Assembly: GCA_021613375.1 (NCBI GenBank)
Contig: CM038705.1
Location: 10,005,095 to 10,069,094, forward strand
Length of the DNA stretch: 64,000 nt
Reading direction: 5' to 3'
Source: Megaleporinus macrocephalus
Lineage: Eukaryota; Chordata; Actinopteri; Characiformes; Anostomidae
The notes under the pieces were generated by a model that saw nothing but the letters and a program-made list of their open reading frames with translations, made no database searches and had not been told where the DNA came from. Positions 21,011 through 33,735 of this stretch are shown piece after piece. Numbering within the stretch: position 1 is the first letter of the stretch; every line of letters starts with the position of its first letter. Position numbers and translations under genes: made by a program.

Positions 21011-21639
21011 CGACACAGTATTGGCGCAACACTGTCGTAACCGTATGAGAACATGGAAGCAAGGCCCCTCAGATGTATGGCATGTTCTTAAACTTCCCCT
21101 TTGTGCTCTTGAGTGTGTGTAGATTCGATTCTTAGCTAAGAGCTAACCCCGAATAAAAAAAAACAGGTTAACATTAGAACATTAGTCTACAATCAATGTA
21201 ACACACATGCTGTGTAAAGAATTTTGTTAAAACAATTGATTTTTCCGATACAAAAATATTTGGTATTAACAATTTACACTTTTGCTAGTGAGTGCGCCCC
21301 TAGTGGTTAAACAATGTAGTTGTGCTTCTTCTGTAACTTCATAAAGATGATTTGTTTCATTTGTTACATAGCTTTCAAATACTAGGGCTCTCATTGGCGG
21401 TCGCTTCCACGTACAACGTACCCCAACGCGCTCGTTATCGACCCCCGTAATGTTGATTGGGTGGGAGACCTACTGATACTCGGACGGTAAATGAGCCCCA
21501 ATGTCTTTTAGGCCAGGCTCCTCCCCCAGGTTGTGATTGGTCCTAATTAAGTGCTTACAACAGCGTAGATTGGTTTGGTTCAGATGTTCCGTTTGAAGTG
21601 TACTCTGAGCTTTGAAGTTTAGGGGTTAAGCTTTTGACT

Positions 21640-22370
21640 TTGAAGGGTTAAAAAGCGAAGATTCACTCCTCAATCATGGCTGATGCAAATCTTTCCACGA
21701 TCTGCTTCCTCGCTCGCCAGATAAAAGCAGATCAGCCTTATCAGGGCGGAATTCCCAGAGGCCAAGAGCCTCTCCCAGCCGTGATATCCAGCATGGCAAT
21801 TTCATTCATTATGAAAGACATGGGGGTGGGGGTTGGGGGGAGTGGAGAGCGGAGGGGAGGGGGGGTTGTGTTTCAGAATTCATTTCCCACATTAAGGACC
21901 TGTGAAAACATGACTAGTGGTTCCAGTCAAATGTCAAAGCCAGTTTGAGTCTCTCTACCCTGAGCATGTCTTTGTCAATGCGATGCTGCTGACATGATGT
22001 CTTTGGCTGAAAAGCTTTGCAAATTGCGTGGGGGGGGTGCGTAGGGTGGGGGTAAAAAGAGGGAAAAGGGGGACGGTAACCAGAGAAAATTTAATGAATG
22101 AGGAGACTTCAAAGGAGTGCCGCTCGGTGAGAGAGGAACAATTACATCCTCGGCTGGCGGCACAGGGAGGACAGAGCCTTCCCGTTTTTTAATAAAGCTC
22201 CTGGTTTGACGGCACACCTCCGGCCACTGGCCAGCACGAAGGCTCTGTTTTTTATTTTTTTAGGAGCTCCGGATTTAGCACAACAACACTTTGATTAATT
22301 AGCAGAGGTCAGTGTTTTTAATAATACAAGCCTAAGAGTTCTGCCCTGACCACGGCATGGGTTTAATTTA
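21640..22370. other. Unique intronic stretch, candidate conserved element
   Basis: No transposon signature and mixed composition, with segments such as AGATTCACTCCTCAATCATG, AAATTTAATGAATGAGGAGA and TTGATTAATTAGCAGAGGTC that look non-repetitive. G-rich patches are at 21823-21868 and 22028-22075. The ORFs 21676-21948 and 21975-22217 have no domain features. Flagged as a candidate cis-regulatory region of the SK gene by exclusion only. Confidence 0.3.
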
Positions 22371-23643
22371 GGGGAGAGAGAGAAAGAGAGAGAGAGAGAG
22401 ACAAGCAATCATCAGGTCCATATTAACAGACACTCAGGAGGTATTGATCAGCTCAGTTCAATACGTAGCTTTCCTTTTGAAGCTTCCAGACAGAGGTCCC
22501 ACTGCAACTGCCTCATGAATGCCCGGCTTATTTGTTTTCCAATGTGCATCGAACGTAGACCTACAGTATCAGCTAACGCCCAAACCTAATTGTGGAATGT
22601 CAGAACCGTTTGGTTTGATGTGAAAAGGTTAATTGGTTACTGACTCATCGCGTCTATGGACGTTTTAGTTAGCATCCAAAAATGACCAGTGGACTGGTGT
22701 CCTTACAGCGCCCTCCAGGTACACCTCAACCATGAATGTGTTGAAAGAAATATGCTACATTATCATAAAACAACAAGTGAGTTGGATTGCCCATTGGATT
22801 GAAAGCTATTGGAATATTCAAGTGGTCATGTTTTTGGATTTCTAGGCATTAAAGCCTAGAAATCCAATTCTGGAAGGTTTTAATTTAACTCAGTATTCAG
22901 AGTGTGTAGACACTTACTCTGATTTCTTTCCTTTTTTGTGGTCTGCAGAGCCTAACACAGCAACTGTGTCAATAAAATGCTTTTGGCGCGATGTTGAAAC
23001 CAAATACATGCTCGAAATAAAGGACTTACACATGGTTGCTGTCCAAAGAAAAATGTGTATCTCCAAAATTGTACAAAAACATACCATTCATGCAAGGAGG
23101 TTTTATTCTAAGTGATTTTGGAGCATTTCTATTGGTCTAATTGTTATGAACCTTTCACAGGAACTAAAAAGCAGTTGTCATGTTCAGACAGTATAGGAAA
23201 ATAAACACTGACATTGTTTTTCGTTGAAGAGCAATGATATTCTTAAAGTTCTAGGTGACATACACTCATATTTTTAGGTAAAGGGCCATGACATGAATTT
23301 TGAGATTTACTTTAAATTTAACTTCATTGGCACAACCAATGAACGACTTAATTGATTTTCTTTGAACAGTGATGATGCTTTTTGAACATGACATATTTTA
23401 CCAAGAAGCACAGTGTAAACAAAAATGAAACAACAGAGCAGTGGACTTCCCATAATACTTCAGAAAGTATGTACAAAGGTACTTTTTTAAGGATTTCTAG
23501 TTGTAAAGCCATTTTAAACTGAAGGCATAGCTTCAAAAACTGCACACAGAAATAAACATGTATTATATTTGATAGAAATATGAGAATTTAAACAAATAAA
23601 ACATTTTTTAGATATTTTATGATGACTGAAATTAGAAATATGA

Positions 23644-23658
<15 letters not shown>

Positions 23659-23722
<64 letters not shown>
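23659..23722. repeat. (TA)n microsatellite
   Basis: About 32 TA units following an ATT repeat (23645-23660). Confidence 0.95.
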
Positions 23723-23724
<2 letters not shown>

Positions 23725-23834
23725 CTACCAAGTTTACATTTCATTTCATTACATTCAGTGATTCTCTAAGCCAACATCTACATCACAATAACATACGCAA
23801 CTAGAAAAGTGCATGGTTGCGCAGCTTAAGGAGA

Positions 23835-24470
23835 ATGAGGAACGAGGGATGAATAAATGACAAGTAGAGGAGTGCAGGTCAGTGTGTTTGGGGATCTGCC
23901 CTGAATGAACACATGCAGTTTGGTGGCTGTAGGTTCAATGCCACCAAGATGTTTGTGAGGGCTTGAAAATGAATTGGACTCTATGGAAGGAACGAGGGAT
24001 GAATAAAAGACAAGTAGAGGAGTGTGGGTCAGTGTGTTTGGAGACCTGCCCTGAATGACTGTAGATTAAACAAAACCATGCTATTTGTGAGGGCTTGAAA
24101 ATGAATGGGACTCTATAGAGGGACGAGAGATGAACAGATAAGTGGAGGAGTGCTGGTCAGTGTGTTTGGGGATCTGCTCTGAATGAGCACATGCAGTTTG
24201 GTGGCTGTACGTTAAATGCAACCATGATGTTTGGGCTCTTGAAAATGAGTAGGACTCTAATGGAGGAACGAGGGATGAACAAACGACAAATAGAGGAGTG
24301 CAGCTCAGCAGGTCTGTGGATTACTGCATGGGGACCTGCCTTGAGTGAGTCCAGGCAGTTTGGTGGCTGTACGTTAAATGCAACCATGATGTTTGGCTGC
24401 TCTTGAAAATGAATGGGACTCTATGGGAGAAACGAGAGGAATAAAAAAAAAAACAAAAAACTGACAAACA
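23835..24470 (+). repeat. ~135-145 bp tandem repeat, about 4.5 units
   Basis: Units marked by GGAACGAGGGATGAA (about 23837, 23991, 24119 as a variant, 24266, 24430), each holding GTAGAGGAGTG, GACCTGCCCTGAATGA and TTGAAAATGAATGGGACTCTATGG. One more unit is found at 25130-25275 within the neighbouring duplication. Units have diverged and vary in length. Confidence 0.8.
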
Positions 24471-24829
24471 GACGAGTACAGACCAAACTAAGACTGCTGT
24501 CGTGATCAGGGGTCTGTCCTGAGACATAGGCTGTTGGTCAAGCAGAAGCACCTTAAATCACTGTGTAAATTTCCATTCCATTCATTCTCTATAGGAAAAA
24601 AATCCTGGAAAACCTGTAGTTTTCCGAAATCCAATCAAAAAGCTGTATACAAGCTCGAAGCACACAATCAGATCAGACAATCTGGAGTTGGAACGGTGCT
24701 GATATTTCCAAAAAAATGCAGGTTACGCGGCAAAGATCTGTCAAAAAGCCAAAAAACGCATTATAGTTGCGCATTATAATAATGCAATTAATGGTTAAAC
24801 TAATAAACTGTAAACACTCCTGTGGCTGC

Positions 24830-25510
24830 ATAAGTTGAAGCTGTTGCATGAATATTATTTTGCATGAACTGAACTAATGCGACTGGACAGGCTCTGGGTG
24901 AGCGGCGGTGGACTGACCCCAGTGTCTGTGATGGCTGCTTTTTAATGACATGTCTAATATAATACTAATGATTACCATTCAAACACAAGCACCTGCTCTT
25001 AAACCAAATCTCAGGCTTGACTAGTCTCTTTCCGTTTGCCGGTGCTTTCCTTTCGCTTGGACAGTTTTGGGAAAGGCGTCTACTCTTCCCTGAAACGTGG
25101 GACGGTTGCGCAGTTTAAGCAGAGTGAGGAATGAGGGACGAATAAACAACAAGTGGAGGAGTGCGGGTCAGTGTGGTGGCTGTAGGTTAAACGAAACCAT
25201 GCTGTTTGTGAGGGCTTGAAAATGAATGGGACTCTATGGGAGGAATGAGGGATGAATAAACAACAAATAGAGGAGCTAGTAGAAGCTGTTGCTTAAATAT
25301 TATTAAGCATGAAGTGAACTCCTAATGCGACTGGACAGGCTCTGGGTGAGCGGCGGTGGACTGACCCCAGTGTCTGTGATGGCTGCTGCTTAATAACATG
25401 TATAATATAATACTTATGATTACAGTTCAAACACAAGCACCTGCTCTTAAACCAAATCTCATGCTGGAACCCTCTCTTTTCCTTTCGCTTGGACACGGTT
25501 TTGGGAACTA
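24830..25510 (+). repeat. Tandem duplication, offset 448 bp
   Basis: The segment around GACTGGACAGGCTCTGGGTG (24881) through CTTTCGCTTGGACA (about 25065) is repeated at 25329 through 25497 in the same orientation with few differences. The offset is 448 bp, and the duplicated unit includes one copy of the 140-bp repeat (25130-25275). A local duplication of unique intronic DNA. Confidence 0.85.
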
Positions 25511-26119
25511 CTCTTTATTGAGCTCGGCCAGTTGTTTTGGTTTTGAAGTTGCTGCTTGTTTGTTTGTTTCTCTTTATTATGCTCGCCTGCCAGCTGCACC
25601 CGCTTTGCCGGGCTGTCAGTGGGTCCCTCCCTTTCAAACGTGATCGTGATACTTTGCTGCAGACGATGAACAAAAGCCGCAAACGGAGGACTGTAGCTGA
25701 ATGCTATGCATCATCTGAATTGAAATAACTGGCTACGCGAGCGGTATTTATCTCCCCGCTGCCGTTCGGCTGTCGGGCGCTGCGAACTCGAGCGCCTGTT
25801 TAATGGGTTCCGACAGATTAAAGCTAAAGTAAATAAAGGGAAAGAGGCTAAAATAAAAAAAGGATGCAAGACAAACAAATTGATTTATCAAAACGCTTCA
25901 GTGCAAAAATAACTCACAGCAGGGACCTCAGCGTTCCCCTTAAGGAAGACGAGAGCTTCAGACTGACAGGAAATGATCTGTTATGCATTACACATCAGCG
26001 ATGGAGCGCTGAATTAAACACAGTCAGTTAGTGAGCCTGCTCAGTTCATTCTTACCGTCTCTGCGTCGGACAGGAGTGAAAGTAATACGTCTGCTGACAT
26101 CTACACACACTGTCCATTA

Positions 26120-26622
26120 TATCAGCTCCACTGTATAGGAGCTACACTTGTAGACTGTAGTCCATCTGATTCACTGTATACTTTATAACCTCAATAATCA
26201 GGACCCCCACAGGACAGCGTGTGTTGTGCTGGTGTGAGTGGATCAGACACAGCAGTGCTGCAGGAGTTTTTAAACACTGTGTCCAAGTCTGAGATGATAG
26301 CTCATCTGCTGCTGCATGTTTGTGTTCTCTAGTCCTTAATCAGTGGACACAAGATGCTGCCCGCAGGACACTGTTGGCTGGATGTTGCTGGTTGGAGCAC
26401 TATTCTCAGTCCAGCAGTGACACTGAGGTGTTTAAACACTGATCCACTCATAGCAGCACAACACACACTAACACACCACCACCATGTCAGTGTCACTGCA
26501 GTGCTGAGAATGACCCACCTCCCTAATAGTACCTGCTCTGTGGTGGTCCTGTGGGGGACCATTAAAGAACCAGGTAAAGGGGGATGTATGCATAGAATCA
26601 GATGAACTACAGTCTATAAGTA
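26120..26622. mobile_element. Foldback-type MITE, copy 1
   Basis: Inverted ends: GTAGACTGTAGTCCATCTGATTC on the left and the complement GAATCAGATGAACTACAGTCTATAAG on the right. Inner inverted pieces include GATCAGACACAGCAGTGCTG and CAGTGTCACTGCAGTGCTGAG. Related copies at 48175 and 50460. No ORF of interest. Confidence 0.7.
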
Positions 26623-26654
26623 TATATATATACATATATGCAACTAAATGTTTT

Positions 26655-27120
26655 CTCAGGTTCCTCTTTAGTTCCTCAGGACTTTGAGTTGGTCATGAAC
26701 TTTCTTTTACTTCAACCATCTTCGGTAGAACGTGTTTAGGGTCGCCGTCCTGCTACATGATTCCCATTTTCCAGATTCAGTTTACAGACCCCCTTCAGAA
26801 CTCACTCTACCATCAATGATGGCAATCCCTCCTGGCCCAGATGCAGTAAGACAGGTCTAAACCATAATACTACCACCGCTATGTTCCTCAGGTTCTTATA
26901 CCAGAATGCAGTGTTTTCCTTTCTACAGACAGTGTTCTGTTTTAAAGCCAAAAGTCAGTTGTTTGGAAGTTACATTCCTTTGTGACCTTGCTGTTGGAGT
27001 GCTCTTTGTAGGTTGACCAATCCTGGGGACGGGTCTTGAGCTTGCTCCATTCGTCTGACTGTGGACTGGATGAGTTGAAGGTCTTTAGAGATGGTTCGGA
27101 TAAGCTTCAACAAACTCATA
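26655..27120 (-). pseudogene. Tc1-like transposon remnant
   Basis: Minus-strand landmarks of a Tc1-like transposase gene, read on the plus strand: TCACTCTACCATCAATGATGGCAATCC, ATAATACTACCACCGCTATGTTCC, AATGCAGTGTTTTCCTTTCTAC, and GACTGTGGACTGGATGAG. All frames are broken. A second remnant of the same family is at 62560-63055. Confidence 0.65.
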
Positions 27121-27184
27121 TCTTTCACAAACACGTGTTATGAAATTTAGAATTCTAGTATATTAAATACAGCACGGCGGCCAG

Positions 27185-28112
27185 CAGGGGTCCCCTATTA
27201 AAAATTTTTAAGGGCCACATTTAGCCAACACCACAAACGCAATGTGGCGATGCGAAGACTCTGATCTAGCTGTGCACTGGAGAGTCTGTTTCTGTCCCGA
27301 CTGTTGATAATGTTTATTGAAGAAAATTAAATAATGCCTCACAGATGTAGGTGGAGGGAAATACTGTGAGTAGCAGTAGGGGGCAGCAAACAAAGCAGCT
27401 CCCCTCAAAAAGCTGAGAGCTGCTCTACGTCCGTCCTATGGACATGAAGTTCGTTTCCTTCAGACGAGAGAGCAGGGCACTCAAACAGTCCTCCACTAGA
27501 ACCTCCACTCTTCTCACTGCAGTGTTAACCGATAACAGTACTCGGTTGAACAAGTCTACGAAAGTTTTCTTTGTTTTTTTTAGTTGTGGCTCAAAACTTC
27601 TTCCACCATATCAATCGCACACGTCTTTATCAACACGGCTTCCGTGAAAGGTTGTTTAGCTTTTTCTAAGTTCCACGATACGCGCAGAGACGCCGTTGTT
27701 GCGGTTTCTTTTGCAGATGTTGTCGTATGGATGGTAGTAACAGAATGGTTGTAGGCAGCTATCAAACTTGCAATCTTCTGTCTTCGACTCTGATTTTTCT
27801 GGAAAGTTGTGATTGAAATGGCTGTGGCGTGTTTTGAAGGCCACAGCTCGAGAGCATAGTAAGCAAGCTGGCTTAGCGTTAGCACGGTTTGGTAAAATTA
27901 AACACAACTCGTCGGTCCAGACGGAACTGAACTGTCTACGTTTGTTATCAGCTGGCCGTGTTTTTGTACATATGCTGTGCTCTACAGAGGGAGCTCGCCA
28001 ACCGTTGGCTACACTGCTCTCGTATTTTAGTCGTAAGGTAAATACATAAACATAGGTTTTTGGCGGCGGGCCAACAGTTTGAGCCTTGCGGGCCGCCTAT
28101 TGGGGAACACTG
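27185..28112 (-). mobile_element. hAT transposon relic
   Basis: Ends CAGGGGTCCCCTATTAAAAA (27185) and, read inward on the minus strand, CAGTGTTCCCCAATAGGCGG (28112 downward), a hAT-type pair. The flanking 8-mers do not match, so no target duplication is confirmed. The interior carries an N-terminal transposase fragment on the minus strand. Confidence 0.65.
27583..27907 (-). pseudogene. hAT transposase N-terminal fragment (zinc-finger type)
   Basis: Minus strand, two overlapping frames. The first (from 27907) reads NAKPACLLCSRAVAFKTRHS and HFNHNFPEKSE, a BED/zinc-finger-like Cys-x2-Cys...His pattern. The other (to 27583) reads TASLRVSWNLEKAKQPFTEA and CAIDMVEEVL, a motif known from hAT-derived proteins of the ZBED5/GTF2IRD2 kind. 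A frameshift near 27780 separates them, so it is broken. The catalytic part is missing. Confidence 0.7.
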
Positions 28113-28329
28113 TCCTAGAGGTTCACATCCTTTTACCCTCACTGATATAAAACACTGGATCGTTTTCATCAATAATGAAATAACCCCTTATAATAATTTG
28201 ATCTGATTTCTTTCATTTGCTTCTCTAATTTTAGGTCTGGTTATGTTGGGGGTCATGTTTCTGCAGAGGTGTAGACAACTCTACGGGGCTCACTAACTTC
28301 TAAGCACCGCAGTAAATTGCCAGTCGCCG

Positions 28330-29060
28330 CATGAAGCTACAGTGTGAAGTGTTTTCTTTACAGCGCCGCCGGCGTACGGCAACAAAGCCAACAGCAGCTC
28401 GGTTCCTCTCCGTCAGTCCTTTGGCGGCCAGGATTCAGCGAGTTTGAGCCGCTGTCACGAGCCGGCGGACCACGGAGAGACGAGAGGAAGGAAACACCCA
28501 CCATTTTGTCATCCAGTTCAAGGTAAACACGCTGTGCCTCGGCGTCTCCACGGCAACAGGCCCGTGAGGTAATCATTCCATTATTCAAAGTTCTCAGTTA
28601 TTTATTTGATTTTCTTTTCTTTATTTATTTATTTATGTATTTATCTGTTGGAACAGTTACAGATGCTTGTAACCATAGTAGCGGCAGACTCGGGGCTGAA
28701 CGTGGAGCACGGATACGCTCCCTCTATCCATCTCACACGCTTCCCGCACCAATCCGGCAGACGAGCTCGGCAGGGTGAACTTTTCAAAAGTGGCGCCACG
28801 TTTTCATTTCTTTCTCTTATTTCTTCTTTTGGGGTGGAGGGGGATGTGGAAGGGGCGTGGTGATGGTTTAGTCTCCCCTCCTCTCTCTCTCTCTCTCTCT
28901 CCCTCCCTCTCTCTGAAGGTATTTAAGGCTTTTAGCTCTCCCTCTCCAGCGGCCCGCCCAACAGCACTTCCGTCGATTTTTTATCCCTGTTGCAATTATT
29001 GATCACCGGCTCCCCTCGCCGTCTGCAGCCCGGCCGTGAGGTAGCCTACATATTTGATAG
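28330..29060 (+). promoter_or_regulatory. CpG-rich promoter-like stretch with an exon-like segment
   Basis: GC- and CpG-rich relative to the rest of the intron. 28363-28520 is bounded on the plus strand by an acceptor-like TTTTCTTTACAG and a donor-like CAAGGTAAAC. Further on, TATTTAAGG (28920) resembles a TATA box, followed by GC-rich sequence. No recognisable protein is encoded. It may be an antisense or bidirectional internal promoter, or a non-coding exon. Support is compositional only. Confidence 0.3.
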
Positions 29061-29089
29061 GGGGGGCTATTTTTGAAACTTGGGACTTT

Positions 29090-29270
29090 CAAGTACATGA
29101 AAAATTGAAGAGGACCTAGAAGGAGGGAGGGAGGGAGAAGAGAGGGAAGGAGGGAGACAGAGGAGAGAGGGATGGCGGAAGGTTGTGCAGGGAGAGGAAG
29201 AGAGAAGGGAGGGGAGGGGAGAGAGAGAGAGAGAGCGAGAGCTGGAGGAAAGAGGCAGAGAGTGCTAGCG
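29090..29270. repeat. GGGA/GA purine-rich tract
   Basis: Purine-rich low-complexity DNA (GGAGGGAGGGAGGGAGAAG...), shading into GAGAGA repeats. It could form triplex or G-rich structure but is not coding; the ORF at 29172 is a by-product. Confidence 0.8.
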
Positions 29271-29406
29271 GCTGTTACGCAATGCTATGATCTAACTGAA
29301 AGATTGGTTTGGACTGTTGTCTTCACAACGCATTACTTCACAAGCTGGATCTGAGGCGCGCACACTGCTCCTCCTGGACGTGTTTGCACAAGCAGGCGTG
29401 CGTGCA

Positions 29407-29409
<3 letters not shown>

Positions 29410-29455
<46 letters not shown>
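29410..29455. repeat. (TG)n microsatellite
   Basis: Uninterrupted TG repeat of about 45 bp. Confidence 0.95.
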
Positions 29456-29456
<1 letters not shown>

Positions 29457-29584
29457 AAACGCGACTACTTATATTTTTTTATGTATGATTATTTCTATAT
29501 GTGTAGTCCAATGCTAGGTCTACTTAAAGTACAGTTAAAGTAATATTTGAAGTAGAAATGAAAACTTAGTCATATATTTTAAAG

Positions 29585-30502
29585 TAGAGATGGACCGATC
29601 AGCGTTTTTGAGGCCGATTCCGCACAATCGGCCGATAGCCAATACCGATTAAGGGCGGGGCTATACACCACGGCAGGGCTACATGTAGTTATTAGCGCAA
29701 ACAAGTCATGAAACATGGCCTAAACTGGCTTATTACCATTTTTAACAAGCTCATGTGACCGGCATCATATTTTTTAACAAAATTAACAGTAAATAAACAA
29801 AGTAAATCAAACTAATATCCCAAAACTGCAATAATTACATTTAGACCCTTAATTTAAAACTAAAAAAGCGAATTAAATAAATGCAGTAAAACTGCAGGCA
29901 TTAAACTCAGACTCTGTTATTTTAAACTAAATCTGTAATCATTAAATGTAGATCTTGAATTGTTGCTGCTGTTCTGTTCGTACCGGTCAGATCTGGTCTG
30001 TAGGTGTTCTGGGTTGTTTGTTTTGTGTTAGCTGTGCGTGCTAGCTCTGCTGTTTGCTGTTATTCACTGTATTCAGCTGCATGAAGTGTCGTATCAGATT
30101 AGTAGAGTTAAATGTCTTTGGTTCCGACGAGACGCTGATTTTACACATTTTAAAAACGCCCTGGATGAGTCTGTATTACATACGGTAAACACTGCTAGAC
30201 GGACGACATGTTTTCTATCAGCACATGCTTTTCTCTCGACGCCGCTGCTTTAGTCAGTCTGTCAAAACTGCAACGGTATGTATTTCCTAGTGGTTCAGAT
30301 AGGAATTGCAGGGAGCTGGCTGGAGGGGGTTCTCCTCTTCCTGGATGAAACACTAGCTGGAAATACAGAAATTAGGCTCATTTGTTTAACACCATCGTTC
30401 GGCTCTCGATATCAGCTAAATTGGAGAAATATCGGCCGATCACACATTTTGATTAAAAATCGTCCGATACCGATACATAGCCAATAGTTCCTTCCATCTC
30501 TA
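29585..30502 (-). mobile_element. BED-type hAT relative, copy 2
   Basis: 918 bp with ends TAGAGATGGACCGATC and CCATCTCTA, flanked by a 7/8 target duplication (TTTTAAAG 29577-29584, CTTTAAAG 30503-30510). Same orientation as copy 1 and opposite to copy 3. The BED-finger-like region (complement of about 30050-30180) is broken. Confidence 0.85.
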
Positions 30503-30635
30503 CTTTAAAGTGCAATTAGTAAACTATAAGTATTAAGTTCACTTAAATAAAAAAAAAAACTTTACTGATAGTATACTCAACAGTGTACTGTCATAAATTA
30601 AAAATGAGTTAAAAGTATATCACTAGTAAACTAAG

Positions 30636-30790
30636 TGTGGCACAATGGGGCAGTGGGTAGCTAAACCCACCCCCAGTCGAGAGAAGGGCCTGGGTTTGAT
30701 GTCATTGATAACGACATGCAGCCAGATGAGTTGGAGATGCCCACTAGGTGTGAGAGTGTGTTTGTGAATGTGCAAGTATGTGTGATATGA
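30636..30790 (+). mobile_element. SINE fragment
   Basis: GGCACAATGGGGCAGTGGGTAGC and CCTGGGTTTGATGTC resemble the A and B boxes of the tRNA-derived SINE family; the rest is diverged. Probably an old or different SINE. Confidence 0.45.
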
Positions 30791-31026
30791 ATGCACTACT
30801 GGACTAACAGTCTATCTCTTAGTTTACTTTTAGTATAGTTGCAGTACAAAGTGAAAATTAGATGTTGTGTAAACTAGTCATGTCTTCCACATAAAGTATA
30901 CTTAAACTTTACTTTCATCAACTAAGTGTGGCCAACTCGGATCAAGAAGTATTTAAATAGTACACTTACAAATATAATACTAGTTCAATGATATAAGTAT
31001 AAGTTATACTAAGTATACTTGCGAAG

Positions 31027-31035
31027 TATCTATCC

Positions 31036-31066
<31 letters not shown>

Positions 31067-31067
31067 A
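31027..31067. repeat. (CTAT)n microsatellite
   Basis: About ten CTAT units with one interruption, between stretches of sequence similar to AAGTATACTT. Confidence 0.9.
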
Positions 31068-31411
31068 ATATACTTGAACTTTACTTAAGTTTACTTAAGA
31101 ACATTTTTTATTGAAGTTTATATTTTTCATATGTTAATATATCTAATACAAGCCTAATGGAATGTCATGTGTTTCACCATTAGCTTAGTGCTAACACCCT
31201 ACATAAATCCCATTAAGGTGCTAATAGAAATTAGCATGAGTTGATAATTTTCCCTGATTTTAGTCGATCAGCCGAGATGAGTACTGCTAGTAAGACTCTA
31301 CAGTGTCTTCTCCAAGCTCTGGCTCAAGTTCACCTTAGCTTCGTATCTGGGATATGTTCACCTGTGTCTGGTCTAGGGCGGCCCAGGAAAGCCGGGGAAT
31401 CGAGTCAGAAA

Positions 31412-32644
<1,233 letters not shown>

Positions 32645-33270
32645 TCAAGCAAGAGAGTGTGTCACAGGAGTGAATGAGGAGAGCGAGTTTCTGATTTTCA
32701 TTGACAGAGGTCATACAGAGAGGAGGGCAAAGACAGGAAGAAAAATAAAAGGGCAGAAATGGAACAGAGTGTGAGGTGGGCAGAGGGGTGGGGTGTTGGT
32801 GGGGGGTTATTAGAGAGATGACAGAAAAGATCAGTACAGCAGTGCAGCTGCTTTTTGCTACATGACTGCAATGACTGCAAAACATTGTCCATAGTCTGAG
32901 CCTGACAGGGCAGTTCTATCTGACCTCATAGAACCTAAACCTGTTACTTCTAAACCTTAGTCTTTTGCCTCTGGACCACAATCTACATGTACACACACAA
33001 GCAGGTCTTATACATATCTTCCCAGAGTCTCAAACATCTGCTGTATTTCACCAGGTCTCTCTTCTCTCCGTGTAAACTGGGCGGTCTTGGGTTACGCCTT
33101 CATAAGCATTTCCTAACCAATCACAATGTCTCACGTCTCTCGCCCCGACACAGCTGCACTGTCACTCAGTGTTTTAAGATCTAAAGTAAATAAAAAGCTG
33201 AAAGCACGTCAGCATTTATTTCTGTTCTCAGTCACGTAAAGAAAAACACAGAGAGAAATAACACAGGCCG

Positions 33271-33735
33271 TTTCTCTCTCTCTCTCTCTCTATAATTCTG
33301 TCTCTCTTTTTCTCTCTCTCTCTTTCTCTGTCTCTATCATTCACTGTCTCTCTCTCTGTCTCTATTATTCTCTGTCTCTCTCTCTTTGTTTCTCTATCAT
33401 TCACTGTATTTCTCTCCTTCTCTCTCTATCTCTATCATTCTTTGTCTCTTTTTTCTTTCTCTTTCTCTATTATTATCTGCCTCTCTCATTCTCTCTCTCC
33501 CATACTCTCTCTTTCTCTCTCCCATACTCTCTCTTTCTCTCGCTCTCTCTCTCTCGTTCTCTCTCTCTCTTTTTCTTTATTTCTCTCTCTCTTTCTCTCT
33601 CCGTCTCTTTCTTGCTCTCTTTCTCTGTCTCTGTCTCTCTTTCTTTTTTTTCTCCCTCTATCAATCTCTGTGTCTCTCTCTCTCTGTCTATCATTCTCTT
33701 TGTTTCTCTCTCTTTCTCTCTCTCTCTTTCTTAAG
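33271..33735. repeat. (TC)n low-complexity tract
   Basis: About 465 bp of imperfect TCTCTC with recurrent TATCATTC and CCATACTCTC interruptions. ORFs over it in both strands are artefacts. Confidence 0.95.

Noticed and set aside
25537..25728. Hydrophobic leader-like ORF
   Set aside because: It has no ATG at its start and lies in a locally duplicated intronic region.
28344..28526. 60-codon ORF across the exon-like segment
   Set aside because: The ATG lies in the putative intron before the acceptor; the peptide has no family signature. Kept only as a possible non-coding exon.
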